Source: Candidatus Omnitrophota bacterium
GTDB taxonomy: Bacteria > Omnitrophota > Gorgyraeia > 2-01-FULL-45-10
Direction of reading: 5' to 3'
Assembly (NCBI GenBank): GCA_016935115.1
Contig: JAFGRN010000014.1
Location: 1-41,856, forward strand
Length of the DNA: 41,856 bases
Part shown: positions 8,566 to 16,867 of the stretch, piece after piece
How positions within the stretch are numbered: position 1 is the first letter of the stretch
How the letters are laid out: each line of letters begins with the position of its first letter
Translations under genes and position numbers: made by a program
Notes under the pieces: model-generated
Database searches by the model: none
Told to the model about the DNA's origin: nothing
What the model saw: the letters and a program-made list of their open reading frames with translations, nothing else

Positions 8566-10877
8566 CATTGAAAAAGATCACGATCCTTCTAGCGGTCTCC
8601 GCGGTTGCCGCTATCTCCATTCCATGTTTTATCCAGGCCCAGCAGGGCGGTAATGACGGCAGGATTGTTACCGCCGTAAAGGCGGAAAATAACAGGGCCA
8701 TCAGCAGCGACTCCATACTCTCCAAGATAAGGACGAAAGCAGGTGATACATTCAGTCAGGATGCCATAAATGAGGATCTCAAGCGGCTTTACGCGACAGA
8801 CTATTTTATGGATGTCTCCGTAGATGTCAGGGATGAAGCAGGTGGAGTGGCCGTGGTATTTATAGTGGAAGAGAAATCAGTAGTCGAAGATATCGCCTTT
8901 AAGGGCAATGTTTCCATAAGGGCGCCGAAGCTGAAAGAATTGATGAAGACGAAGGCTAACGAGATGCTCAACCTGGCCATCCTCGCTCAGGATGTTTCGG
9001 ACATAAAAGAATTCTATTCGAAGAAAGGGTATCCATTTACCGAAGTGAAGTACGAGATAAACGTCGATAAAGATACCAATAAGGCCGTCGTTATCATAGT
9101 GATTGACGAGAAGACAAAAGTAAAAGTTACGAACATAACGATAACCGGAAACAAGGCGATAAAGACGGGCGAGTTAAAAAAGATACTGTCCACAAAAACA
9201 GCATGGTGGTTTAATCCCGGCGTTTTTAAGGATGAAGTCCTCCAGGAGGATATGGACAGGATCAGGTCCATGTACGACGATATAGGATATCTCGACGTTG
9301 AAGTGACGCCGGACCTGCAATACAGCGAAGACGGAGGGGCTCTTAAGATAGAGATCAAGATAAATGAAGGTAAGCAGTATAAGGTAGGCGACGTAGTGCT
9401 CAAGGGGAATCTTGTGCTTTCGGAAAAAGACATATTAAAGAAGATAACCCTGAAGAAGGGCATGCCATTCTCCAACAGGGCGCTCAGGCAGGACTCTGCG
9501 GAAGTGAGGCAGTTATATCAGAATTACGGGTACATGAATGTGGTCCTGGATGTTGAGAGAAACTTGAACCAGTCTACCGGCGATATAGATATAGTATTCA
9601 ACATCGACGCCAAAGAACCCGTATATGTCGGCAGGATAGATATACGCGGGAATATGAAGACAAAGGAACTGGTAGTAAGGAGAGAACTCAGGATCTATCC
9701 GGGAGAGAAGTTTAACGGCGACAAGATAAAGCGGTCCAAAGAGCGCCTCTATAATCTTGGCTTTTTCGAGAATATATCTTTTGACACGGAACCCACGGAG
9801 ACCCCGGATATACAGAACCTGATAGTTACTGTCAAGGAGACGAAGACCGGCGAATTTTCCTTCGGCGGCGGATACAGTTCGGTGGATATGCTTATAGGAT
9901 TTGTCGAGATAACCCAGAGGAATTTTGATATATTGAATTTTCCGACATTTGTCGGCGGCGGGCAGAATCTCTCGATAAAAGCGGAACTTGGCATGACGCG
10001 CAGTAACTATAATATAGGATGGACCGATCCGTGGATATTCGGCTGGCCATACTCTTTCGGGTTTGACCTTTACAGGACGGCTCATGACAGGAAGAACGCG
10101 ATTGGCTGGGCCTATGATGAGTCCAGGATGGGCGGTGACGCGCGTATAGGTAAAGAATTTACTGATGAATTCAGGGGGCTATTGTTATACAGGCTGGAGG
10201 AGATCAAAATATCGAACCTTGCCGAGGGAGCGTCCCAGGACCTTTCCAGGGAAGTCGGTTCAAATCTGATATCGAGCCTTACACTGGATCTTACCTATGA
10301 TACAAGAGACAATATATATACCCCATCCAGGGGTGTTGTCGCGAACGGATCGATAGAAGGCGCGGGAGGTATATTCCTCGGAGATAAGGACTTTATAAAA
10401 GGGACAGGCACACTGGTGTATTACCATACGTTTTTCGGAAAGATATTGCTTGAACTGAAAGGCCGTGGCGGAATGGCCGGGGCTTACAGCAGCACGGATG
10501 AAGTCCCCATATATGAAAGATTCTTTGCCGGAGGCGCAAATACCATACGCGGCTATAAAGAGAGAAGGGTCGGCCCCAGGGATGCCGGCTCCAACCAGCC
10601 CATAGGAGGCGATGCCATAGCCATAGGAAACGCGGAAGTCACATTTCCTATTTTTGAGAAGATTATAAAGGGCGCGGTTTTTTACGATATAGGTAATGCA
10701 TGGAGAGATGCCAGTGATTTCATTGTAGGGGGAAATTATAAATACGGGGCCGGTGTAGGCGTCAGGATAAAAACTCCTATAGGCCCGGTAAAAGTCGACT
10801 ACGGTTATCCGCTTATAGGTAATTACGATGATGACAGGACGGGAGAGTTCTATTTCAGCATGAGCAGGGGATTTTAA
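8562..10877 (+). CDS. bamA: Outer membrane assembly factor BamA (POTRA + Omp85 barrel)
   Basis: Signal peptide, repeated POTRA units, GGANTIRGYKERRVGPRD and GNAEVTFPI Omp85 motifs, terminal FYFSMSRGF. Confidence 0.95.
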   Translation: MTLKKITILLAVSAVAAISIPCFIQAQQGGNDGRIVTAVKAENNRAISSDSILSKIRTKAGDTFSQDAINEDLKRLYATDYFMDVSVDVRDEAGGVAVVFIVEEKSVVEDIAFKGNVSIRAPKLKELMKTKANEMLNLAILAQDVSDIKEFYSKKGYPFTEVKYEINVDKDTNKAVVIIVIDEKTKVKVTNITITGNKAIKTGELKKILSTKTAWWFNPGVFKDEVLQEDMDRIRSMYDDIGYLDVEVTPDLQYSEDGGALKIEIKINEGKQYKVGDVVLKGNLVLSEKDILKKITLKKGMPFSNRALRQDSAEVRQLYQNYGYMNVVLDVERNLNQSTGDIDIVFNIDAKEPVYVGRIDIRGNMKTKELVVRRELRIYPGEKFNGDKIKRSKERLYNLGFFENISFDTEPTETPDIQNLIVTVKETKTGEFSFGGGYSSVDMLIGFVEITQRNFDILNFPTFVGGGQNLSIKAELGMTRSNYNIGWTDPWIFGWPYSFGFDLYRTAHDRKNAIGWAYDESRMGGDARIGKEFTDEFRGLLLYRLEEIKISNLAEGASQDLSREVGSNLISSLTLDLTYDTRDNIYTPSRGVVANGSIEGAGGIFLGDKDFIKGTGTLVYYHTFFGKILLELKGRGGMAGAYSSTDEVPIYERFFAGGANTIRGYKERRVGPRDAGSNQPIGGDAIAIGNAEVTFPIFEKIIKGAVFYDIGNAWRDASDFIVGGNYKYGAGVGVRIKTPIGPVKVDYGYPLIGNYDDDRTGEFYFSMSRGF

Positions 10878-10892
10878 CCAAGGAGGAGTGCG

Positions 10893-11396
10893 ATGAAGAA
10901 GTCGGTTGTGTTATTGACGGCAGTGATATTTGTCGCGGGCATGTTCTTGGGGGTATCGCAGGTTTCCGCGAAAGAATACAAGATAGGTTATGTGGATCTG
11001 GCCAAGGTCTTCGATGATTTTAAGAAGACGAAGGAGTCAGAGAAGGAGCTGGAAACAAAAGGCAAGGCCAAAGAGGCCGAGCGCAACAAGATGGTCGACG
11101 AGCTGAGGAAGCTTAAAGACGAGCAGGCCCTTCTTTCCGAGAAAGCCAAAGCTGAGAAGCAAACCATAATAGATAATAAGATAAAGGCGCTTCAGGATTT
11201 TGACAGAAAGACCAGGGATGATCTTATGAAAGAGAGGAATGATATACTTTCCGCGATCCTCAAAGATATAGAGAAAGTGGTTACCGAATATTCCAAAGCC
11301 AATGGCTATGACATCATCCTTAATTCGCGCATGCTTCTTTATGCCGACGAAACGTATGATCTCACCAAAGAGATATTGGCAAGACTCAACAAGTAG
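10893..11396 (+). CDS. skp: OmpH/Skp-family periplasmic chaperone
   Basis: Signal peptide, YKIGYVDLAKVFDDFKKTKESEKELE coiled coil, downstream of bamA. Confidence 0.9.
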   Translation: MKKSVVLLTAVIFVAGMFLGVSQVSAKEYKIGYVDLAKVFDDFKKTKESEKELETKGKAKEAERNKMVDELRKLKDEQALLSEKAKAEKQTIIDNKIKALQDFDRKTRDDLMKERNDILSAILKDIEKVVTEYSKANGYDIILNSRMLLYADETYDLTKEILARLNK

Positions 11397-11411
11397 TGTT
11401 TATAATACCTG

Positions 11412-11446
11412 CGAAGCCTGCCTTATAAGCAGGCTTCGTGTTTTTT
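11412..11446 (+). terminator. Rho-independent terminator between ompH/skp and lpxC
   Basis: Perfect 10-bp stem CGAAGCCTGC / GCAGGCTTCG, 7-nt loop CTTATAA, followed by TGTTTTTT. Confidence 0.88.
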
Positions 11447-11459
11447 AAAGGAAGAGGTA

Positions 11460-12296
11460 ATGAAACAGCGCACGATAAGAAACACGATCCGCATAGAAGG
11501 CGTGGGCCTGCAAACCGGCAATAAGGTTTCGCTTATATTAAAAAGCTCGCCGGAGAATAGCGGCATAAGCTTTATCAGGACGGACCTTGCGGAGAAACCT
11601 TTATTAAATCTGCGCTCGATAGAATTTGGCGCGGGCGGGACGGCTGAGCGCAGGACGACTGTAGGGCTGGGGCCCATGCAGATACAGACCACGGAACATC
11701 TCCTGGCTGCCCTGGCAGGCATTGGCATAGATAATATCGTCATAGAGATGAATAATGTGGAGCTGCCCGGACTTGACGGCAGCGCAAAAGGATTCCTTAA
11801 TTCTATTAAGAAGGCGGGCATAGCTGAACAGAATGAGGAAAAGAAATTTCTGGACCTGAAATCCCCATTGTGGTGTTCTTCAGGGGATTCTTTTCTTGCG
11901 ATATTTCCCGATGAATGTTTCAGTGTTACTTATATGCTGTCGTATCCCGGGATCGGCACGCATCTCTTCAACGCGATGATAGATGAAAAATATTTTGAGA
12001 AAGAGATAGCGCCAGCAAGGACCTTCTGTTCCCAGGCCGAAGCGATGGAGCTTTTGAAGAGAGGGCTCGGCAAAGGCGCAAACTATGATAATACGCTTGT
12101 CATGGGCCCGAACGGCCCGATAAACAATACGCTGAGGTTTACCGATGAGCCGCTCAGGCATAAAGTTCTTGATCTGATGGGGGACCTCTATCTGGCGGGA
12201 AGGCCGGTAAAGGGCCGTGTCATTGCCGTGAAGAGCGGGCATAAATTAAATATGGAGCTTGTGGGCAAGCTAAGGTCGCAAAAGATTTCTCGCTAA
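11460..12296 (+). CDS. lpxC: UDP-3-O-acyl-N-acetylglucosamine deacetylase
   Basis: RTIRNTIRIEGVGLQTG, TTEHLLAALAGIGIDNIVIEMNNVELPGLDGSA, PARTFC, HKVLDLMGDLYLAGRPVKGRVIAVKSGHKLN. Confidence 0.96.
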   Translation: MKQRTIRNTIRIEGVGLQTGNKVSLILKSSPENSGISFIRTDLAEKPLLNLRSIEFGAGGTAERRTTVGLGPMQIQTTEHLLAALAGIGIDNIVIEMNNVELPGLDGSAKGFLNSIKKAGIAEQNEEKKFLDLKSPLWCSSGDSFLAIFPDECFSVTYMLSYPGIGTHLFNAMIDEKYFEKEIAPARTFCSQAEAMELLKRGLGKGANYDNTLVMGPNGPINNTLRFTDEPLRHKVLDLMGDLYLAGRPVKGRVIAVKSGHKLNMELVGKLRSQKISR

Positions 12297-12347
12297 AGCT
12301 CGAGATTGTTATCTTGAGTCAGGCGGGGGATAACAAGGAGATTTGAA

Positions 12348-12818
12348 ATGGGAAATGAAGAACAGGATATAACAGGCAAGGCGCTCGATATAAATACGAT
12401 AATGAAGATACTGCCGCACAGATATCCTTTTCTTCTGGTCGACAGGGTGCTTGAAGTTTCTGAGAATAGGATAGTCGGCATAAAGAACGTTACGATGAAT
12501 GAGCTCTTCTTCCAGGGTCATTTTCCGGGAAAACCCATAATGCCAGGGGTATTGATCCTGGAGGCGATGGCCCAGGCCGGAGGCGTAGGTGCCCTGAGCC
12601 ATAAAGATAATGTGGGCAAGCTTGCGTACTTCCTTTCCATAAATAATGCCAAATTCCGCAAGCCGGTGGTGCCGGGCGATACGCTCAGGATGGAGATAGA
12701 TATTACCAAGAGGAAGACCAGTATTCTCCAGTGCCGCGCGGTCGCCAAGGTCGATGGCGAGGTAGTGACGGAGGCAGAGATGACATTTGCGCTCATAAAA
12801 CCCAATGAGGCCGAGTAA
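12348..12818 (+). CDS. fabZ: 3-hydroxyacyl-ACP dehydratase FabZ
   Basis: [19 protein letters not shown] and [27 protein letters not shown]. Confidence 0.96.
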   Translation: MGNEEQDITGKALDINTIMKILPHRYPFLLVDRVLEVSENRIVGIKNVTMNELFFQGHFPGKPIMPGVLILEAMAQAGGVGALSHKDNVGKLAYFLSINNAKFRKPVVPGDTLRMEIDITKRKTSILQCRAVAKVDGEVVTEAEMTFALIKPNEAE

Positions 12819-12823
12819 CGGTT

Positions 12824-13627
12824 ATGGCAACGATAGGTCTCGTCGCTGGGTCGGGAAAGCTTCCGGCGATATTTTCGGACTCTGCCAGGCAGCGGGGGGA
12901 TAAGGTAATAGGCATAGGCCTGAAGGGGGTTACCCCTCCGGAGATAGAGAACCATGTTGATAAGTTTATCTGGTTTGAACTGGCGGCATTGCAGAAGATG
13001 ATCTTTGCGGCCGTTTCGAACCGGATAACCAAAATTGTTCTTCTGGGAAAGCTTAGGAAAGACATCTTCTTCAAGAATACGGAAGGATTCGACGAGGATA
13101 CAAGGAAGATCCTGGGCAAACTTACGGATAAAAAGGATTATTCGATGCTCAATAAAGTATCCGAAACTCTCTCGAAGTTCGGCATGGAGGTGCTGGATCC
13201 CACTCCTTATCTGAAGGATTATATGCCGTCTAAAGGCGTCCTTACCAGGCGGCACCCTTCGGAAGATGAGGCAAAGGACCTGGAATATGCCAGGAAGATA
13301 GCTCTGGAGAACGCCGGGCGGGACATAGGACAGGCCGTGGCGGTAAAAAACAGGACGGTCATAGCCATCGAGGCGGTCGAAGGTACAGATGAGATGATAG
13401 CCCGCGCGGGAAGCCTCTCCGGCCGGGGCTTTGTTGTGGCAAAGGTCGCGCGGCCCGAGCAGGACATGCGGTTCGACGTACCGCTCGTCGGGCTCGAGAC
13501 CGTCGAGGCCCTGGTGAAGGCAGGAGCTACGGCGCTTTCCATAGAAGCGGGCAGGACATTCCTCATAGACAGGGAAGAGATAATAAAGCTCGCCGACGAA
13601 AAATCCCTCTCCATAGTCATAGTGTAG
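12824..13627 (+). CDS. lpxI: UDP-2,3-diacylglucosamine pyrophosphatase LpxI (DUF1009)
   Basis: IGLVAGSGKLPAIFSDSARQRG, SVLGK-like VLLGKLRKD, VAVKNRTVIAIEAVEGTDEMIARAG. Confidence 0.92.
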   Translation: MATIGLVAGSGKLPAIFSDSARQRGDKVIGIGLKGVTPPEIENHVDKFIWFELAALQKMIFAAVSNRITKIVLLGKLRKDIFFKNTEGFDEDTRKILGKLTDKKDYSMLNKVSETLSKFGMEVLDPTPYLKDYMPSKGVLTRRHPSEDEAKDLEYARKIALENAGRDIGQAVAVKNRTVIAIEAVEGTDEMIARAGSLSGRGFVVAKVARPEQDMRFDVPLVGLETVEALVKAGATALSIEAGRTFLIDREEIIKLADEKSLSIVIV

Positions 13628-13638
13628 CTCCTCCGCAG

Positions 13639-13763
13639 TAGCGAAAATATCCCCCGCTCGTACCAGGTATCTTTCGGCATACCTATAAGGGAAAGTGTTA
13701 CAAGGCTCCCCACCCGGGCTGTAAGGGCTGACTACGGATGAGAAGCCGGGGATATTTTTGCTA
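13639..13763. repeat. Intergenic palindromic repeat, element A (MITE/foldback-like)
   Basis: Near-perfect terminal inverted repeats TAGCGAAAATATCCCC (13639-13654) and GGGGATATTTTTGCTA (13748-13763); shares internal blocks GGTATCTTYCGGCA, AGTGTTACAA and CACCCGGGCTGTAAGGGC with element B. Confidence 0.85.
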
Positions 13764-13843
13764 TGGAAGCAGCTGCCGGGGACAGGTCTGAGAAGGATTT
13801 TGAAAACGTCCCTGATTCTACAGTAGCGAGGAGAGGGAGAGTT

Positions 13844-13852
13844 TGTTATAAT
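13844..13852 (+). promoter_or_regulatory. Extended -10 promoter TGTTATAAT upstream of the hypF-like gene
   Basis: Exact TGnTATAAT; -10 ends 9 nt before ATG 13862, no SD in between. Confidence 0.6.
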
Positions 13853-13861
13853 AGAATCCCT

Positions 13862-14992
13862 ATGAAGACCATAAAGCTGCCGTTTAATGTCCGGAAGGCG
13901 GTACTGGCGTGCGGAGCCGATATGAAGGGCGCTTTTGCCCTTGCGAAAGGCCGTAATGCGTATCTCTTCGAAGGTTTCGGGGACCTGGGCGATCCGGCGA
14001 ATATGTCTAAGTATGAGAGATCCGTCGCTTTATACGAGAAGAAGCTTGGCATAATACCGCGTATCATCGCCTGTGACCACCATCCGGGATACCATTCGAC
14101 CCGCTTCGCGGAGATGCACGGCCTGCGGCTCTTGATCCCGAATCTTTGCGATGTACAGCACCACGAGGCCCATATAGCGGCCGCGATCGCGGATAACGGC
14201 ATAAAGGGCGATGTAATAGGGGTGGCGTTCGACGGTACGGGCCTTGGCTGGGACGGTTGTATATGGGGAGGGGAGTTCTTTACCGGGAACATCAGGAGAT
14301 TAAAGCGCGCGGCGCACCTGGAGTATATTCCAATGCCCGGAGGCGAAATGGCGGTGAAAGAGCCCTGGCGGATGGCGCTTGCCTATCTCTACAGGGCATA
14401 CGGCAGCAGCCTGTTTAAACTTAATATACCTATGGCAAAGAAGCTCAATAAGAAACACCGGCTTATAATGAAGAAGATGCTCCGCGGCGGAATAAACTCG
14501 CCGCTCACATCGAGCGCCGGAAGGCTCTTCGATGCCGCCTCAAGCATAGTGCTATCCAGGGAGAAGACGTCATTCGAAGCCGAGCTGCCGGTGATAATGG
14601 AGAAGATCGCATCCGGCGACCGTGATGAGCATTACAGGTTTGACATTTGTACTGAGCGCGGAATGCGTATCATAGAGGCAGCCGGTATAATGAGAGGCAT
14701 GATCCGTGATATCGAGTCCGGTATAGATAAAGGGGTAATATCCGCCAAATTTCATAATACCGTAGCGCATATAATAACCGCCGTAGCGCTGCTTATAAGG
14801 CAGCGCTACGGAGTGAACAGGGTCGTTTTGAGCGGTGGAGTGTTCCAGAACCATTACCTGACCGGGAGATCTGTGAGCCTTTTACGTAAATCGGATTTCA
14901 GTGTTTATACCAATTCCGGCATCAATACGAATGATTACGGAATACCTATAGGGCAGGTGGCGATCGCGAATGCGAGGGGTGTATGTGCCTAG
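13862..14992 (+). CDS. hypF: HypF Kae1-like carbamoyltransferase domain only (lacks acylphosphatase, zinc-finger and YrdC parts)
   Basis: AVLACGADMKGAFALAKGRNAYLFEGFGDLGD, DHHPGYHSTRFA, VQHHEAHIAAAIADNG, FDGTGLGWDGCIWGGEFF, LSGGVFQNHYLT; about 376 aa from the internal ATG. Confidence 0.88.
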   Translation: MKTIKLPFNVRKAVLACGADMKGAFALAKGRNAYLFEGFGDLGDPANMSKYERSVALYEKKLGIIPRIIACDHHPGYHSTRFAEMHGLRLLIPNLCDVQHHEAHIAAAIADNGIKGDVIGVAFDGTGLGWDGCIWGGEFFTGNIRRLKRAAHLEYIPMPGGEMAVKEPWRMALAYLYRAYGSSLFKLNIPMAKKLNKKHRLIMKKMLRGGINSPLTSSAGRLFDAASSIVLSREKTSFEAELPVIMEKIASGDRDEHYRFDICTERGMRIIEAAGIMRGMIRDIESGIDKGVISAKFHNTVAHIITAVALLIRQRYGVNRVVLSGGVFQNHYLTGRSVSLLRKSDFSVYTNSGINTNDYGIPIGQVAIANARGVCA

Positions 14993-15189
14993 CTATCCCA
15001 ATGAAAGTCATAAAGATCGATGGTGATGAATGCCTGGTGGAATCCGGCGGCCTGGAGCGCAGGGCTAATCTGGCGCTTCTTGAGGGTGTGAAGAGAGGCG
15101 ATTATATACTGTTGCATGCCGGCTTTGCGATAGAGAAACTTGATCCCGCAGAGGCCAGGAAGACCCTGCGGCTTATCAATGAATCATGA
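14983..15189 (+). CDS. hypC: Hydrogenase maturation chaperone HypC
   Basis: MCLAIPMKVIKIDGDECLVESGGLERRANLALLEGVKRGDYILLHAGFAIEKLD. Confidence 0.95.
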   Translation: MCLAIPMKVIKIDGDECLVESGGLERRANLALLEGVKRGDYILLHAGFAIEKLDPAEARKTLRLINES

Positions 15190-15199
15190 GGGGGCAGAT

Positions 15200-16867
15200 A
15201 TGAGAAGATGGATAAATTTTATCATCGTAGTATTATTAATGTTTGGCATAACCTATGCCGCCGCGGCCGCGGCTGACGGAGATCTTCGCTGGGACGATGC
15301 CGCCCAATGGTCGACAAATGCCGATAGCGGCTGTTTTGTAAAGGTGAACGGATTCACCGGCGAAAACGATGACGGCCTTAGGATAGATTATAGACTGAAG
15401 CCCGAAGGCGGATGGGTCGCATTGTCGAAGGTCGTTATAGGCCGAATAGATCAAGATACCCCTGTAAAATTCCTTATTAAGGCATCATCTTCGGATGATA
15501 TAGAGATGAAGTTCGTAGATGTCGATTCATCTATCTTCGGCAAGAAAGTGGCGTTGAATAGATACGGCCGGTGGACCGAAGTGGTGATCTATCCCGGCAA
15601 TACTGATCACTGGTGGGGAGGCGACGACAACCTCGACCAGATAGTGACATTCGAGATCGCCGTATCGGGCAAAGGCTCAGGCAGGATCTTTATAGACGAG
15701 ATCGGGACCGGAAAAACCGGCACGGAGGCCAGTTTTGTGCAGGGAGGCCCGGCACTCGATCCGGACAGGGAGCTTGCAGGGATAGGTTTCAGGCAGCGCC
15801 GCGCCTCGGAGATGATGGCAGAAGACCCGCTTGTCGTCGAATATCTTAAGGTTATGCAGGACCGTTCGTCACCGGACAGGAAGCTTGTGCCGTCGATGGA
15901 AGATAATATGGCACAGACTTTTAATAACAGTATCGTCGCAATGGCATTTATACTGAAAGGCGAACGCGAAAGAGCGGAGCGCATACTTGATTTTTACGCG
16001 AATGCCACGAGAGTAAATAACGATGATCTTTATCTGCAGAACTTCTTCTATAAAGGCCAGCCGCGCGGATTTTACCAGTTTGTATTTCTCAATGACCAGC
16101 CGGGAACCGCAGCATACCACAACTCTGGTGATTCCGACAGGTGGATAGGGGATATGGCATGGCTGCTGATCGCCTACAAGTATTATGAAAAGGAATACGG
16201 TTCGGACAGGTATGGTAAGATCATAGGGCTGATAAAGGACCTCCTTAAATTTTATTATAAAGAAGAAGGCGGCGGCGGTTACATCCAGCACGGCTGGCGC
16301 CGGGGAGACAGTAAGCTTCATGAAGACTATGGCCATCCGGAAGCGAATATAGACTGTTATGCCGCCCTGAAACTTTGCGGCGAGGATGAGTATGCCGGGA
16401 AGATAAAGAAATGGATCGATGAGAATGTCAAGGGCAACAGCCTCGCCCTCGATAATTATACATGGCGCGTTCTTGCCTTCGGCAAAGATTACGAAGGCCT
16501 GCTCAATATACCAGAATACGATTTCAGGTACAGGAAGACGATGGATCATAAAGGCGCCAGGGTGGCGGGATTTTTTCATGGCCCCGATATCGAGATGGAG
16601 AATATCTGGGTTGACGGAACGGGCCATATGGCATGCGCCTTCATGGAGGTGGGGCAGTTGGAGCGCGGTTATTTCTACGCGAATCAGATGGATCCGATCA
16701 TTTTCGACAGGTATTTTTCCGGCAAGCGCACGAGGGCGCTTCCGTATACGCTTAATAAGGCCGGCGGTTATGATTGGGTCGATACGTCGAAAGGCTTTGT
16801 CTCATGCGCCGCCTGGTATATATTTGCCAAGAACAGATTTAATCCCATGACACTGGAGAAGAATTGA
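15200..16867 (+). CDS. Secreted protein: carbohydrate-binding-like N-terminal domain plus alpha/alpha-toroid glycosidase-like domain
   Basis: Signal peptide MRRWINFIIVVLLMFGITYAAAAA; beta-rich N-terminal part; helical repeats rich in W/Y/D (GDMAWLLIAYKYYEKEYG, NIDCYAALKLCGE, IWVDGTGHMACAFMEVGQLERGYFY). Confidence 0.6.
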   Translation: MRRWINFIIVVLLMFGITYAAAAAADGDLRWDDAAQWSTNADSGCFVKVNGFTGENDDGLRIDYRLKPEGGWVALSKVVIGRIDQDTPVKFLIKASSSDDIEMKFVDVDSSIFGKKVALNRYGRWTEVVIYPGNTDHWWGGDDNLDQIVTFEIAVSGKGSGRIFIDEIGTGKTGTEASFVQGGPALDPDRELAGIGFRQRRASEMMAEDPLVVEYLKVMQDRSSPDRKLVPSMEDNMAQTFNNSIVAMAFILKGERERAERILDFYANATRVNNDDLYLQNFFYKGQPRGFYQFVFLNDQPGTAAYHNSGDSDRWIGDMAWLLIAYKYYEKEYGSDRYGKIIGLIKDLLKFYYKEEGGGGYIQHGWRRGDSKLHEDYGHPEANIDCYAALKLCGEDEYAGKIKKWIDENVKGNSLALDNYTWRVLAFGKDYEGLLNIPEYDFRYRKTMDHKGARVAGFFHGPDIEMENIWVDGTGHMACAFMEVGQLERGYFYANQMDPIIFDRYFSGKRTRALPYTLNKAGGYDWVDTSKGFVSCAAWYIFAKNRFNPMTLEKN

